The notes beneath the pieces are model-generated. The model was not told the origin of the DNA, did not search any database, and saw nothing but the letters and a program-made list of their open reading frames with translations. 64,000 nt of DNA, taken from Paracoccaceae bacterium (GTDB lineage: Bacteria > Pseudomonadota > Alphaproteobacteria > Rhodobacterales > Rhodobacteraceae). The position numbers were made by a program, and so were the translations under genes. The stretch spans positions 124,001 to 188,000 of the forward strand of contig JAIOYF010000007.1 in assembly GCA_021741245.1 (NCBI GenBank), given 5' to 3'. Of the stretch, positions 56,469 to 64,000 are shown one piece after another (position 1 is the stretch's first letter; every line of letters begins with the position of its first letter).

Positions 56469-56828
56469 TCAGAACTTAAGGCCGCCTTCACGGGCAGCCT
56501 CGGCCAAAGCCTTGATCTTCCCGTGAAAGAGGAAACCACCGCGGTCAAAGTAGCATTCTTCGACGCCGGCCTTCTTCGCCCGCTCAGCAATCGCAGCGCC
56601 GATTTTGGCCGCAGCCTCGACGTTGTTCTTGCCAACCAAACCCAGATCTTTCTCCAACGTGGAGGCGGCCGCAACGGTCACGCCTTTCACATCGTCGATC
56701 AACTGAGCGCTGATGTTTTTGGACGACCGATGAACCGAAAGACGCAAGCGCCCATTGGCCATCGCCTTGATCTTGTTCCGTACGCGCAAGCGGCGCTTGA
56801 GGAACAGCTCTCTTTTGTTGTTCGCCAT
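56469..56828 (-). CDS. rplR: 50S ribosomal protein uL18
   Basis: A 119-residue uL18 with [35 protein letters not shown] and the C-terminal [26 protein letters not shown]. It helps bring 5S rRNA into the large subunit, with uL5. It lies 12 bases after rplF. Confidence 0.98.
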   Translation of the reverse strand: MANNKRELFLKRRLRVRNKIKAMANGRLRLSVHRSSKNISAQLIDDVKGVTVAAASTLEKDLGLVGKNNVEAAAKIGAAIAERAKKAGVEECYFDRGGFLFHGKIKALAEAAREGGLKF

Positions 56829-56840
56829 TTCTCTCGCCCC

Positions 56841-57374
56841 TTACTTCTTCTTGCCTTCCTTGCGGAAGATAAACTCACCCTTGTAGCGGATGCCCTTGCC
56901 CTTGTAGGGCTCGGGACGACGCCACTCACGGATGTTGGCCGCAACTTGTCCGACAAGCTGCTGGTCAATACCTTCCACAGTGATTTCAGTCTGCTTCGGC
57001 GTGACGACAGTGACGCCAGCCGGAACGTCGAAGTTTACTTCGTGCGAATAGCCAAGAGACAGCTTCAGAACATTGCCTGCCATCGCAGCGCGGTAACCCA
57101 CGCCTTGGATTTCAAGCTCTTTCTTGAAGCCGGTCGTCACGCCGGTGACGAGGTTCTCGACCATGGACCGCGCCATGCCCCACTGCTGACGAGCACGCTT
57201 GGAGGTGCCACGAGGCGTGACCTTGATCACGTCTCCGTCGATTGCGATGGTGACATCGTCGGTCGCGGTGAAGCTGCGGGTGCCTTTCGGCCCCTTCACT
57301 TCTACAGTCTGACCACTGACCGAGGCAGAGACGCCTTTGATCAGGGTTACGGGTTTCTTGCCGATACGAGACAT
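56841..57374 (-). CDS. rplF: 50S ribosomal protein uL6
   Basis: A 177-residue uL6 with [21 protein letters not shown] at the start and the C-terminal [31 protein letters not shown] lies before ATG 57374. The longer open frame upstream overlaps rpsH and is not coding. Confidence 0.98.
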   Translation of the reverse strand: MSRIGKKPVTLIKGVSASVSGQTVEVKGPKGTRSFTATDDVTIAIDGDVIKVTPRGTSKRARQQWGMARSMVENLVTGVTTGFKKELEIQGVGYRAAMAGNVLKLSLGYSHEVNFDVPAGVTVVTPKQTEITVEGIDQQLVGQVAANIREWRRPEPYKGKGIRYKGEFIFRKEGKKK

Positions 57375-57384
57375 TGCACCCTCC

Positions 57385-57783
57385 TCAGAACACGGTGCAG
57401 AGCACTTCGCCACCAACGTTGGCGGATCGTGCTGCTGCATCGGACATGACACCCTTGGGTGTCGAGATGATGGAAACGCCAAGGCCGTTACGGACCGATG
57501 GGATTTCCTTGACGCTCATGTACACACGGCGACCTGGCTTGGAGACGCGCTTGAGTTCGCGGATCACCGGGGTGCCTTCGTAGTACTTGAGAGAGATGAC
57601 GAATTCGCCCTGACCGTTCGAGGTCGGGTTCTTTTCGTATCCGCGGATGTAGCCTTCGGACGCAAGCACTTCCAAGACACGGCCGCGCAGCGCAGAGGCT
57701 GGCGTCATGACAGTGGATTTGCCGCGCATCTGGGCATTGCGGATGCGGGTCAGCATATCGCCGATAGGATCGTTTACAGGCAT
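57385..57783 (-). CDS. rpsH: 30S ribosomal protein uS8
   Basis: A 132-residue uS8, [30 protein letters not shown] at the start and [31 protein letters not shown] at the end. It binds 16S rRNA helix 21 and in E. coli represses the spc operon. It lies 12 bases after rpsN. Confidence 0.98.
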   Translation of the reverse strand: MPVNDPIGDMLTRIRNAQMRGKSTVMTPASALRGRVLEVLASEGYIRGYEKNPTSNGQGEFVISLKYYEGTPVIRELKRVSKPGRRVYMSVKEIPSVRNGLGVSIISTPKGVMSDAAARSANVGGEVLCTVF

Positions 57784-57795
57784 GTCCTACTCTCC

Positions 57796-58101
57796 TTACC
57801 AGCTCGACTTCACCATGCCCGGGATCTGACCGAAGGAGGCCAGTTCACGCAGCATGATCCGCGACAGTTTGAGCTTACGGTAGTAAGCGTGGGGACGACC
57901 CGTCAGTTGGCAGCGGTTATGAATCCGCACAGCTGACGAGTTACGGGGCAGCTTGGCCAATTTGAGAGTCGCGTTGAAGCGCTCTTCCATCGGCTTGGAC
58001 TGGTCTTCGATCACCGTCTTGAGGTCAGCGCGACGGCCAGCATATTGCTTGACCAACTTAGCGCGCTTGACTTCGCGGTTCACCATGGATTTTTTTGCCA
58101 T
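57796..58101 (-). CDS. rpsN: 30S ribosomal protein uS14 (zinc-free form)
   Basis: A 101-residue uS14 of the long, C-minus type. The region that carries the zinc ribbon in C-plus forms reads [29 protein letters not shown] with a single Cys. The C-terminus is [14 protein letters not shown]. It lies 17 bases after rplE. Confidence 0.97.
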   Translation of the reverse strand: MAKKSMVNREVKRAKLVKQYAGRRADLKTVIEDQSKPMEERFNATLKLAKLPRNSSAVRIHNRCQLTGRPHAYYRKLKLSRIMLRELASFGQIPGMVKSSW

Positions 58102-58118
58102 TGTCAGTGTCCTCGCGC

Positions 58119-58679
58119 TTACGACGTGAAGGGCATGTTGAAATGCTTCAACAGCGCCTTGGCTTCAGCATCGGATTTCGCGTTCGTGCAAATGATGATG
58201 TCCATACCCAGAACCTCATCGACTTTGTCGAAGTTGATTTCCGGGAACACGATGTGCTCCTTAAGGCCCATGGCATAGTTGCCACGGCCGTCAAACGACG
58301 TACCTTTCACACCGCGGAAGTCGCGGACGCGGGGCAGTGCGATGTTGATCAGACGGTCAAGGAATTCGTACATCCGGTCGCCACGCAAGGTAACCTTGCA
58401 GCCGAGCGGCATTTCCTCACGAACGCGGAAGCCTGCGATGGACTTCTTTGCCTTGGTGATCACGGCCTTTTGGCCAGCGATCAACGACAGTTCTTCAGCA
58501 GCCTGTTTCACCTTTTTGGTGTCTTTGACGGCTTCACCGACGCCCATGTTGAGAACGATTTTCTCAAGCTTGGGGATCTGCATGTCGTTCTTGTACGCGA
58601 ATTCTTCTTTCATCGCGGCGCGGATCTTGCCGGCAAATTCTGCCTTGAGACGCGGAGTGTACTGAGCAGCGTCCAACAT
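58119..58679 (-). CDS. rplE: 50S ribosomal protein uL5
   Basis: A 186-residue uL5, [23 protein letters not shown] near the N-terminus, [37 protein letters not shown] in the middle and [25 protein letters not shown] at the end. It binds 5S rRNA. Start and rplX stop share one base. Confidence 0.98.
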   Translation of the reverse strand: MLDAAQYTPRLKAEFAGKIRAAMKEEFAYKNDMQIPKLEKIVLNMGVGEAVKDTKKVKQAAEELSLIAGQKAVITKAKKSIAGFRVREEMPLGCKVTLRGDRMYEFLDRLINIALPRVRDFRGVKGTSFDGRGNYAMGLKEHIVFPEINFDKVDEVLGMDIIICTNAKSDAEAKALLKHFNMPFTS

Positions 58680-58984
58680 CAGATCGCCTCCCCTGTGGTC
58701 TTGGCAAAGCGGACCTTCTTGTCGCCGTCCATACGGAAGCCAACGCGGGTTGCCTTGCCGTTCGCATCAATCAGCGACAGGTTCGACAGGTCGATCGGCA
58801 TTGACTTGGCAATGCGGCCACCCTGCGACGCTGCAGATTGTTTGGTGTGACGGATCGCGACATTCACGCCATCAACGACGGCTTTGTTGTCCTTGGGCAT
58901 GACGGTGGTGATTTCACCCTTCTTGCCCTTGTCCTTGCCCGTCAGCACGATAACGGTATCGCCTTTTTTCAGCTTAGCGGCCAT
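58679..58984 (-). CDS. rplX: 50S ribosomal protein uL24
   Basis: A 101-residue uL24 with the KOW motif [20 protein letters not shown] at the N-terminus and [18 protein letters not shown] near the end. Its start codon shares one base with the rplN stop. Confidence 0.97.
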   Translation of the reverse strand: MAAKLKKGDTVIVLTGKDKGKKGEITTVMPKDNKAVVDGVNVAIRHTKQSAASQGGRIAKSMPIDLSNLSLIDANGKATRVGFRMDGDKKVRFAKTTGEAI

Positions 58985-59352
58985 CAGAGCACCTCCGGAG
59001 CCAGCGAGATGATCTTCATGAAGTTCTTGGCGCGAAGCTCACGCACAACCGGCCCGAAGATACGCGTGCCCACTGGTTCACCCTGGTTGTTCAGGATGAC
59101 AGCGGCGTTGCGGTCAAAACGGATTGCGGTGCCGTCTTCACGGCGAACTTCCTTGGCGGTGCGAACGACAACGGCCTTACGGACGTCGCCTTTTTTCACA
59201 CGACCTTTTGGAATTGCTTCCTTGACCGACACCACAATGATGTCGCCCACGGATGCATAGCGGCGGTGTGAACCGCCCAGAACCTTGATGCACTGAACTC
59301 GGCGAGCGCCGGAGTTATCAGCAACATCCAGATTAGTCTGCATCTGGATCAT
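58984..59352 (-). CDS. rplN: 50S ribosomal protein uL14
   Basis: A 122-residue uL14 with [22 protein letters not shown] at the start and [24 protein letters not shown] at the end, both near identical to the family. It lies 74 bases after rpsQ. Confidence 0.98.
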   Translation of the reverse strand: MIQMQTNLDVADNSGARRVQCIKVLGGSHRRYASVGDIIVVSVKEAIPKGRVKKGDVRKAVVVRTAKEVRREDGTAIRFDRNAAVILNNQGEPVGTRIFGPVVRELRAKNFMKIISLAPEVL

Positions 59353-59426
59353 AATGTTTCTCCCGACCTTTGGGGACCATCATGCAGGTGACGGCCCCAG
59401 GGTTTCGATTGTCGTTGTAAATGGAC

Positions 59427-59666
59427 TTAAGCAGTTGCTTCGGTGACCACGGTCCAACGCTTGGTTTTCGAGATCGGCGCGCATTCTTCAATGCGAACGG
59501 TGTCACCGGTCTTGAATTTGTTATGCTCATCATGAGCGCGGTATTTCTTCGACTTACGAACCGTCTTTTGCAGCAGCGGGTGCTTGAAACGACGTTCGAC
59601 CAGAACCGTGATGGTCTGCTCGTTCTTGTCCGAGGTCACGACGCCGGTAAGGATACGCTTGGGCAT
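59427..59666 (-). CDS. rpsQ: 30S ribosomal protein uS17
   Basis: A 79-residue uS17 with [42 protein letters not shown] and the [18 protein letters not shown]-terminal block. It lies 12 bases after rpmC. Confidence 0.98.
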   Translation of the reverse strand: MPKRILTGVVTSDKNEQTITVLVERRFKHPLLQKTVRKSKKYRAHDEHNKFKTGDTVRIEECAPISKTKRWTVVTEATA

Positions 59667-59678
59667 GGGTTTGACCTC

Positions 59679-59879
59679 TTACTTCGCTGCTTCAGCAGCT
59701 TTTTGGTTGAGAACAGTCAGCACGCGCGCGGCATCCCGACGGACGGCACGCATACGGGCGGTATTCTCAAGCTGGTTCGTAGCTTGCTGGAAGCGCAGGT
59801 TGAAGGCTTCCTTCTTCAGCGAGACGAGCTGATCACGCAGCTGGTCGGGCGTTTTGGCACGCAGTTCAGTGGCGTTCAT
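59679..59879 (-). CDS. rpmC: 50S ribosomal protein uL29
   Basis: A 66-residue uL29, [40 protein letters not shown] in type. ATG 59879 is preferred; an A-rich ribosome-binding site (AAGGAAAAGG) precedes it. It is normally directly after rplP. Here 1.2 kb with an oxygenase gene separates them, so rpmC is probably the first gene of its own transcript. Confidence 0.97.
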   Translation of the reverse strand: MNATELRAKTPDQLRDQLVSLKKEAFNLRFQQATNQLENTARMRAVRRDAARVLTVLNQKAAEAAK

Positions 59880-60240
59880 GCGCCTTTTCCTTTTCTCAAT
59901 CACCAGACGGCCCCTTTTCAGGGTGACCGTGAACCTGATGGATCAATGACAAACCAGCGATTCTGGGAAACCCCGAACCGCTGGATGCGTCCCTATAGGG
60001 GAGTGACGGGTATAGGGCAAGCGAGAAGTTGGGGTTTGCCCAAGGTGACGTTGAACGGCCCCCTGATCAGACGCAGGCCAGTGGGCAAGAGGCTGGATCG
60101 GCGACGGATGGTCCCGACGTGTCGCTAGTGCACGCAGCCATGTAAAGGCTGCCTTCGCCCAAAGCGCATCCGGGAACGCCCCCTCGCGCTATCATCGTGA
60201 CCGGAGGGAAGATTAATCCAAGTCCTAACGCTACCGACGC
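59880..60240. other. Intergenic stretch between the oxygenase gene and rpmC
   Basis: About 360 bases with no convincing open frame. It contains a promoter-like pair for rpmC (59992-60020), an inverted repeat GCAGCC/GGCTGC at 60135-60153 and a palindrome CCCTATAGGG at 59991-60000 that includes the candidate -10. Confidence 0.5.
59992..60020 (-). promoter_or_regulatory. Candidate promoter of the rpmC-rpmD gene run
   Basis: On the minus strand TTGCCC (60020-60015), 17 bases, then TATAGG (59997-59992), about 110 bases before rpmC. Consensus matches are three and four of six. A promoter is needed here if transcription from rplP stops at the terminator at 61006-61035. Confidence 0.35.
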
Positions 60241-60864
60241 TTACGCCCATTCGTAGTTGAAACTCACCGAAATCCGCTCTTCTTCAGACATGTTCATCGG
60301 CACCTCGTGGCGGAGCCAGCTTTCCCACAGCAGCACCTCACCCACCTCTGGCTTCACATAGACAAAGCTTTGCAGTTCCTGTGCCGCCTTCTTCAGGCGC
60401 AAGGGGGCGTGCATCATCATGGGCAGGCGCGGGTCTTCGAGTTTCAGGGCAGAGGTGCCAGCTGGCATCGCGACATAGGTGGTGCCCGAAATCACCGAAT
60501 GCGGATGGATGTGGCTGGCGTGCATGCCGCCTTCGGGCAGGATATTGATCCAGAATGACCCGCATTTGAGCTTTCTGTCTTGCAGATCAAAACCCAAATC
60601 TTTCACAAACGCTGCAACATGCTTATCCAGCGCCTTTTCCAGATCGGCAAAGATAGGGAAACGCCACGGCAGATCGTTGAGCGAGGCGTAAGAAGTATAG
60701 CCCGGATAACCATTCGCTTCGCACCACTCCTGCCCAGCCTCATCATCTTCGGCGATACCGTTGCACGCGGCCGCAAGCTCGGCATAGTCGATCTTTTTCT
60801 TGGCAGGCGTATTCACCTCGGCGCGATAGAGGCGTGTGACAAAGAGATTTGAGATTTCGGCCAT
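60241..60864 (-). CDS. TIGR02466-type 2-oxoglutarate/Fe(II) oxygenase, directly downstream of rplP
   Basis: A 207-residue protein. The double-stranded beta-helix core shows the iron-site region HASHIHPHSVISGTTYV (about 115-131), DPRLPM, GEVLLWESWLRHEVP with the distal His186, and RISVSFN with Arg197 in the R-x-S position that binds 2-oxoglutarate. This pattern fits the putative 2OG-Fe(II) oxygenase family TIGR02466. ATG 60864 is chosen over a GTG at 60909. It is on the same strand as the ribosomal genes, between rplP and rpmC, where most bacteria have no gene. A terminator separates it from rplP. The substrate is unknown; a ribosomal protein is an attractive guess. Confidence 0.82.
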   Translation of the reverse strand: MAEISNLFVTRLYRAEVNTPAKKKIDYAELAAACNGIAEDDEAGQEWCEANGYPGYTSYASLNDLPWRFPIFADLEKALDKHVAAFVKDLGFDLQDRKLKCGSFWINILPEGGMHASHIHPHSVISGTTYVAMPAGTSALKLEDPRLPMMMHAPLRLKKAAQELQSFVYVKPEVGEVLLWESWLRHEVPMNMSEEERISVSFNYEWA

Positions 60865-61005
60865 GGCGAAGGTGTTCCGGGTTTGAGAGGTGATGTTGTC
60901 AGCTTTCACAAAGACACGCTGAGTTCAATAGGCCGGATGGGACATCCAGCCATGCAAAGGCCCCTGCCCTATCCACACCCCAAAAGGGAGGTGGGCAGAA
61001 ACGAA

Positions 61006-61035
61006 AACACCCCCGCTGTTGCCAGCGAGGGTGTT
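61006..61035 (-). terminator. Terminator after rplP, inside the ribosomal cluster
   Basis: Thirteen paired positions (AACACCCTCGCTG with CAGCGGGGGTGTT on the minus strand, one U-G pair) around a GCAA loop, followed by TTCGTTTC, 77 bases after the rplP stop. As plus-strand RNA one pair would be mismatched, so the orientation fits rplP transcripts. Confidence 0.7.
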
Positions 61036-61112
61036 CTTTAGCTTGGTGGTCGCAGCCTGCCCTATGCTTTCACACGCGCATCACCGCACCGGTTATGCCC
61101 GAGGGCAAGACC

Positions 61113-61526
61113 TTACCAGTCTTCGCGCGCAACAACGCGGGTCAGCACCGGAAGCTTCATCGCACCAAGGCGCAGGGCCTCACGTGCGATCACTTCGGAA
61201 ACGCCGTCGATCTCGAACATGATACGACCGGGTTTCACCTTGGCCGCCCAATAGTCGTTCGAGCCTTTACCTTTACCCATACGCACTTCGACGGGCTTGG
61301 CCGACACTGGGACGTCCGGGAAAATCCGGATCCAGACACGACCTTGACGCTTCATGTGGCGGGTGATCGCGCGGCGAGCCGCTTCGATCTGACGCGCGGT
61401 AACCCGCTCTGGCTCTGTGGCTTTCAGCGCGAACGAGCCGAAGTTCAGCAAAAAGCCGCCCTTTGCTTCGCCGTGGATCTTGCCTTTGAACTGTTTGCGG
61501 AACTTAGTCCGTTTAGGTTGCAGCAT
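61113..61526 (-). CDS. rplP: 50S ribosomal protein uL16
   Basis: A 137-residue uL16 with [51 protein letters not shown] and [27 protein letters not shown]. Arg82 in VRMGKGKG corresponds to E. coli Arg81, which is hydroxylated by the 2OG oxygenase YcfD (RoxA). It lies 13 bases after rpsC; a 2OG oxygenase gene is next downstream. Confidence 0.98.
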   Translation of the reverse strand: MLQPKRTKFRKQFKGKIHGEAKGGFLLNFGSFALKATEPERVTARQIEAARRAITRHMKRQGRVWIRIFPDVPVSAKPVEVRMGKGKGSNDYWAAKVKPGRIMFEIDGVSEVIAREALRLGAMKLPVLTRVVAREDW

Positions 61527-61539
61527 TTGTTATGCTCCC

Positions 61540-62250
61540 TTACGCGCGTTCACGGCGTGGTTGACGCGGTGCTGCGCCTTCCTGTGCCTCAGCGTGACGG
61601 CGGTCATGTGCCTGCGGGTCATGCTCGAGGATCTCGCCTTTGAAGATCCAGACCTTCACCCCGATGATCCCGTAAGGGGTCGTGGCTTCGGACAGAGCAT
61701 AGTCGATGTCGGCGCGCAGCGTGTGCAGCGGAACGCGGCCTTCGCGGTACCATTCGGTCCGTGCGATTTCCGCGCCACCCAGACGTCCGGCAACGTTCAC
61801 ACGAATGCCAAGGGCGCCAATACGCATTGCGTTCTGCACACCACGCTTCATGGCGCGACGGAAAGAAACCCGACGTTCCATTTGCTGAGCGATCGATTCG
61901 GCCACCAGCTGAGCGTCAAGCTCGGGCTTGCGGACTTCGACGATGTTCAGGTGCAGTTCCGACTTGGTGAAAGCCGACAATTTTTTACGCAGGGTTTCGA
62001 TATCGGCGCCTTTTTTGCCGATGATCACGCCCGGACGTGCAGCATGGATCGTGACCCGGCACTTTTTGTGCGGACGTTCGATGATCACCTTGCTGATGCC
62101 AGCTTGCTTGGCTTCCTCATGGATGAATTCGCGCATCTTGAGGTCTTCAAGCAGAAGATTGCCGTAATCTTTCGACTCGGCGAACCAACGGCTGTCCCAG
62201 GTACGGTTGACCTGGAGGCGCATCCCGATTGGATTAACCTTCTGTCCCAT
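61540..62250 (-). CDS. rpsC: 30S ribosomal protein uS3
   Basis: A 236-residue uS3 with [24 protein letters not shown], the KH domain containing [18 protein letters not shown] and the C-terminal [30 protein letters not shown]. The start ATG 62250 shares a base with the rplV stop (TAATG). The C-terminus is Arg/Ala-rich, as usual. Confidence 0.98.
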   Translation of the reverse strand: MGQKVNPIGMRLQVNRTWDSRWFAESKDYGNLLLEDLKMREFIHEEAKQAGISKVIIERPHKKCRVTIHAARPGVIIGKKGADIETLRKKLSAFTKSELHLNIVEVRKPELDAQLVAESIAQQMERRVSFRRAMKRGVQNAMRIGALGIRVNVAGRLGGAEIARTEWYREGRVPLHTLRADIDYALSEATTPYGIIGVKVWIFKGEILEHDPQAHDRRHAEAQEGAAPRQPRRERA

Positions 62251-62630
62251 TATGCCGACTCCCCGGTTTGACGCACGAGAATTGTGATTTCGCTGAACGG
62301 TTTCATGATCTTCCCGAAACGACCACGCGCACGCGGGCGGCCACGCTTCATCACAAGGTTCTTGCCACACCAGGCTTCAGCGACGATCAGATTGTCGACG
62401 TCGAGGCTGTGGTTGTTTTCGGCATTGGCGATCGCCGACTGAAGGCACTTCTTCACGTCGCCAGCAATGCGGCGCTTGGAGAAAGTCAGGTCAGCCAAGG
62501 CCTTCTCGACTTTCTTGCCACGGATCAGGCCCGCAACAAGATTCAGCTTCTGCGGCGAGGTGCGAAGCATCCGGCTGATCGCCATTGCTTCGTTTTCCGC
62601 CACGCGGCGCGGATTTTTATCTTTACCCAT
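62250..62630 (-). CDS. rplV: 50S ribosomal protein uL22
   Basis: A 126-residue uL22 with [37 protein letters not shown] and the exit-tunnel loop [23 protein letters not shown]. It lies three bases after rpsS. Confidence 0.98.
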   Translation of the reverse strand: MGKDKNPRRVAENEAMAISRMLRTSPQKLNLVAGLIRGKKVEKALADLTFSKRRIAGDVKKCLQSAIANAENNHSLDVDNLIVAEAWCGKNLVMKRGRPRARGRFGKIMKPFSEITILVRQTGESA

Positions 62631-62633
62631 GGC

Positions 62634-62912
62634 TTACTTCCGCTTCGCTTTTTTGTCGGCAGCATGTCCGTAATAGGTACGGGTCGGTGAATATTCACCG
62701 AACTTCTGACCGATCATATCTTCGGTGACCGCGACCGGGATGTGCTTCTGGCCGTTGTAAACGCCAAAGGTCAAACCAACGAATTGCGGCAGGATGGTGG
62801 AGCGGCGCGACCAGATCTTGATCACTTCGCTTTTGCCCGACTCGCGCGATTTTTCGGCCTTTTTCAGGACGTAGCCATCGACGAATGGGCCTTTCCAAAT
62901 GGAACGTGACAT
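62634..62912 (-). CDS. rpsS: 30S ribosomal protein uS19
   Basis: A 92-residue uS19, [21 protein letters not shown] at the start and [27 protein letters not shown] at the end. It lies three bases after rplB. Confidence 0.98.
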   Translation of the reverse strand: MSRSIWKGPFVDGYVLKKAEKSRESGKSEVIKIWSRRSTILPQFVGLTFGVYNGQKHIPVAVTEDMIGQKFGEYSPTRTYYGHAADKKAKRK

Positions 62913-62915
62913 GGA

Positions 62916-63755
62916 TTAGCGCCCTTTTTTCTTGGCGTGACGCGAGCGGAGAATGTACTTGTCCGTCTCTTTGTTCGACCGGGTACGATTGCCCTTGGTG
63001 CCCTTGCCCCATGGTGTAACCGGATGACGGCCACCTGAGGTCCGGCCTTCACCACCACCGTGCGGGTGGTCGATCGGGTTCATTGCAACACCACGAACAG
63101 TCGGGCGAACGCCCATGTGGCGCTTACGTCCGGCTTTACCGAGGTTTTGGTTGGAGTGGTCAGCGTTTGACACAGCACCGATGGTGGCCATGCATTCTTG
63201 ACGCACCAGACGCAATTCGCCCGACGACAGGCGGATTTGCGCATAGCCACCGTCACGACCAACGAACTGGGCATAGGTGCCAGCCGCACGTGCGATCTGA
63301 CCGCCCTTGCCGGGCTTCATCTCGACGTTGTGAACGATGGTACCGATTGGCATGCCGCTGAACGGCATGGCATTGCCAGGCTTTACGTCGGTCTTGGCGC
63401 CAGCAATCACGCTGTCACCAACAGCCAGACGCTGCGGGGCAAGAATATAAGAGAGTTCACCGTCGCTGTATTTGATCAGCGCGATAAAGGCGGTGCGGTT
63501 CGGGTCATATTCGATCCGTTCAACAACTGCCGCGATGTCGAACTTACGACGCTTGAAATCCACAATACGGTACAGACGCTTTGCGCCGCCGCCCTTGTGC
63601 CACATCGTAATACGTCCGGTGTTGTTCCGGCCGCCCGTCTTGGTCAAACCCTCAGTGAGGCCTTTGACCGGGCGTCCTTTCCACAGCTCCGAACGGTCGA
63701 TCAGAACCAGCCCACGCTGGCCAGGCGTCGTCGGTTTATACGACTTGAGTGCCAT
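62916..63755 (-). CDS. rplB: 50S ribosomal protein uL2
   Basis: A 279-residue uL2, [25 protein letters not shown] at the start, the peptidyl-transferase-near histidine in [14 protein letters not shown] and a C-terminal [21 protein letters not shown]. The gene normally before it, rplW, is not within at least 245 bases upstream, where two hairpins lie instead. Confidence 0.98.
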   Translation of the reverse strand: MALKSYKPTTPGQRGLVLIDRSELWKGRPVKGLTEGLTKTGGRNNTGRITMWHKGGGAKRLYRIVDFKRRKFDIAAVVERIEYDPNRTAFIALIKYSDGELSYILAPQRLAVGDSVIAGAKTDVKPGNAMPFSGMPIGTIVHNVEMKPGKGGQIARAAGTYAQFVGRDGGYAQIRLSSGELRLVRQECMATIGAVSNADHSNQNLGKAGRKRHMGVRPTVRGVAMNPIDHPHGGGEGRTSGGRHPVTPWGKGTKGNRTRSNKETDKYILRSRHAKKKGR

Positions 63756-64000
63756 GCTTTCTGTCTTCCGTCAGCTAGAGGACCATGCATTGATGGTCCG
63801 GTTTATAGGGCCCCGAAGGTCCCCAAGATAAAAACGATTAGCCCCGGAACGAATCCGGGGCCAATTGAGTGTGCGGGGAATAGCAGAGAGCATTGTGCCT
63901 GTCCATGCACAGACCAAAGGTTTTTGGACAACGGGGCCAAGAAAAACAGGCCTGCCGGGCAATGCGGTAAAGGGTGATTTCCGCGAGCGCATCTGCTGCA
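63756..64000. other. Spacer upstream of rplB with two hairpins, no gene seen
   Basis: No convincing coding frame; rplW would be expected a few bases away but is absent in this stretch. It contains an inverted repeat GGACCAT/ATGGTCC (63780-63799) about 25 bases before the rplB start and a terminator-like hairpin further upstream. On the minus strand TGGACA (about 63905-63900) and, 17 bases on, TATTCC form a weak promoter-like pair upstream of that hairpin. Confidence 0.55.
63841..63861 (-). terminator. Terminator-like hairpin upstream of rplB
   Basis: GCCCCGGA and TCCGGGGC form a perfect 8-bp stem around a five-base loop. On the minus strand it is followed six bases later by a run of five T, so it could terminate transcripts arriving from the preceding part of the ribosomal cluster or act as an attenuator of rplB. 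Confidence 0.5.

Noticed and set aside
1-64000. CRISPR arrays, transposases, integrases or prophage genes
   Set aside because: No spaced repeat array and no protein of these types was seen in any frame; the only short tandem or direct repeats are those at rpoA and upstream of coxM.

Overview
This window reads as a chromosomal segment of an alphaproteobacterium, most likely a Rhodobacterales (roseobacter-type) species. The base composition is GC-rich. The genes include an Aap-type general amino-acid ABC transporter, an ATP12-family F1-ATPase chaperone, a form I (CoxL AYRCSFR) carbon-monoxide dehydrogenase cluster and alphaproteobacterial forms of ribosomal and housekeeping proteins. Nearly all of it is core-type coding sequence. 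I saw no insertion sequence, prophage, integrase or CRISPR array. The only RNA gene I found is one tRNA-Arg(ACG).

Layout. 1-8.8 kb: start of a RelA/SpoT-type gene, rpoZ, folK, a NYN-domain protein, a YqaA-type membrane protein, ispH, a DUF3429 protein, tRNA-Arg, a sensor kinase whose stop codon lies inside the tRNA gene, and a MerA-like flavoprotein paired with a TVP38-type membrane protein. 9-19.6 kb: rpmH-rnpA-yidD (+) faces yidC-MOSC-engB (-), followed by an EAL protein, ttcA and an SDR, then argB, a ferredoxin-like protein, a SixA-type phosphatase and a glycosyltransferase. 19.9-24.4 kb: aapJQMP on the minus strand. 24.7-29.6 kb: a DegP-type protease, rarA, crcB, an RluC/D-type pseudouridine synthase and the ATP12 chaperone. 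29.8-38.9 kb: a tightly coupled chemotaxis operon (STAS-cheY-cheA-cheW-mcp-cheW-cheR-cheB-receptor-tip-like protein). 39.2-47.7 kb: an MHYT-LytTR regulator followed by coxMSLDEFG, with LytTR-like direct repeats upstream of coxM. 47.8-49.5 kb: an amidohydrolase. 49.5-64 kb: the ribosomal-protein region (rplB to rplQ, with secY, adk and rpoA), all on the minus strand except one gene.

How genes work together. CoxM/S/L form the CO dehydrogenase (FAD, FeS and Mo-Cu subunits), CoxD/E/F/G are maturation and membrane-anchoring factors, and the MHYT-LytTR protein is the likely regulator. The chemotaxis operon encodes one complete receptor-CheW-CheA-CheY circuit with CheR/CheB adaptation. Most of its genes are joined by four-base ATGA overlaps.

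Most unusual points. (1) The ribosomal cluster is interrupted by two non-ribosomal genes: a HEPN-domain protein on the opposite strand between rpmD and rplO, and a 2-oxoglutarate/Fe(II) oxygenase directly after rplP. Intrinsic terminators on the ribosomal strand lie at these breaks. (2) Because E. coli uL16 (RplP) is a substrate of a 2OG oxygenase, a ribosomal-oxygenase role for the second gene is worth testing. (3) A 39-codon gene ending in Cys-Cys is translationally coupled between coxF and coxG. (4) The last che gene encodes a soluble protein carrying a diverged chemoreceptor signalling tip.
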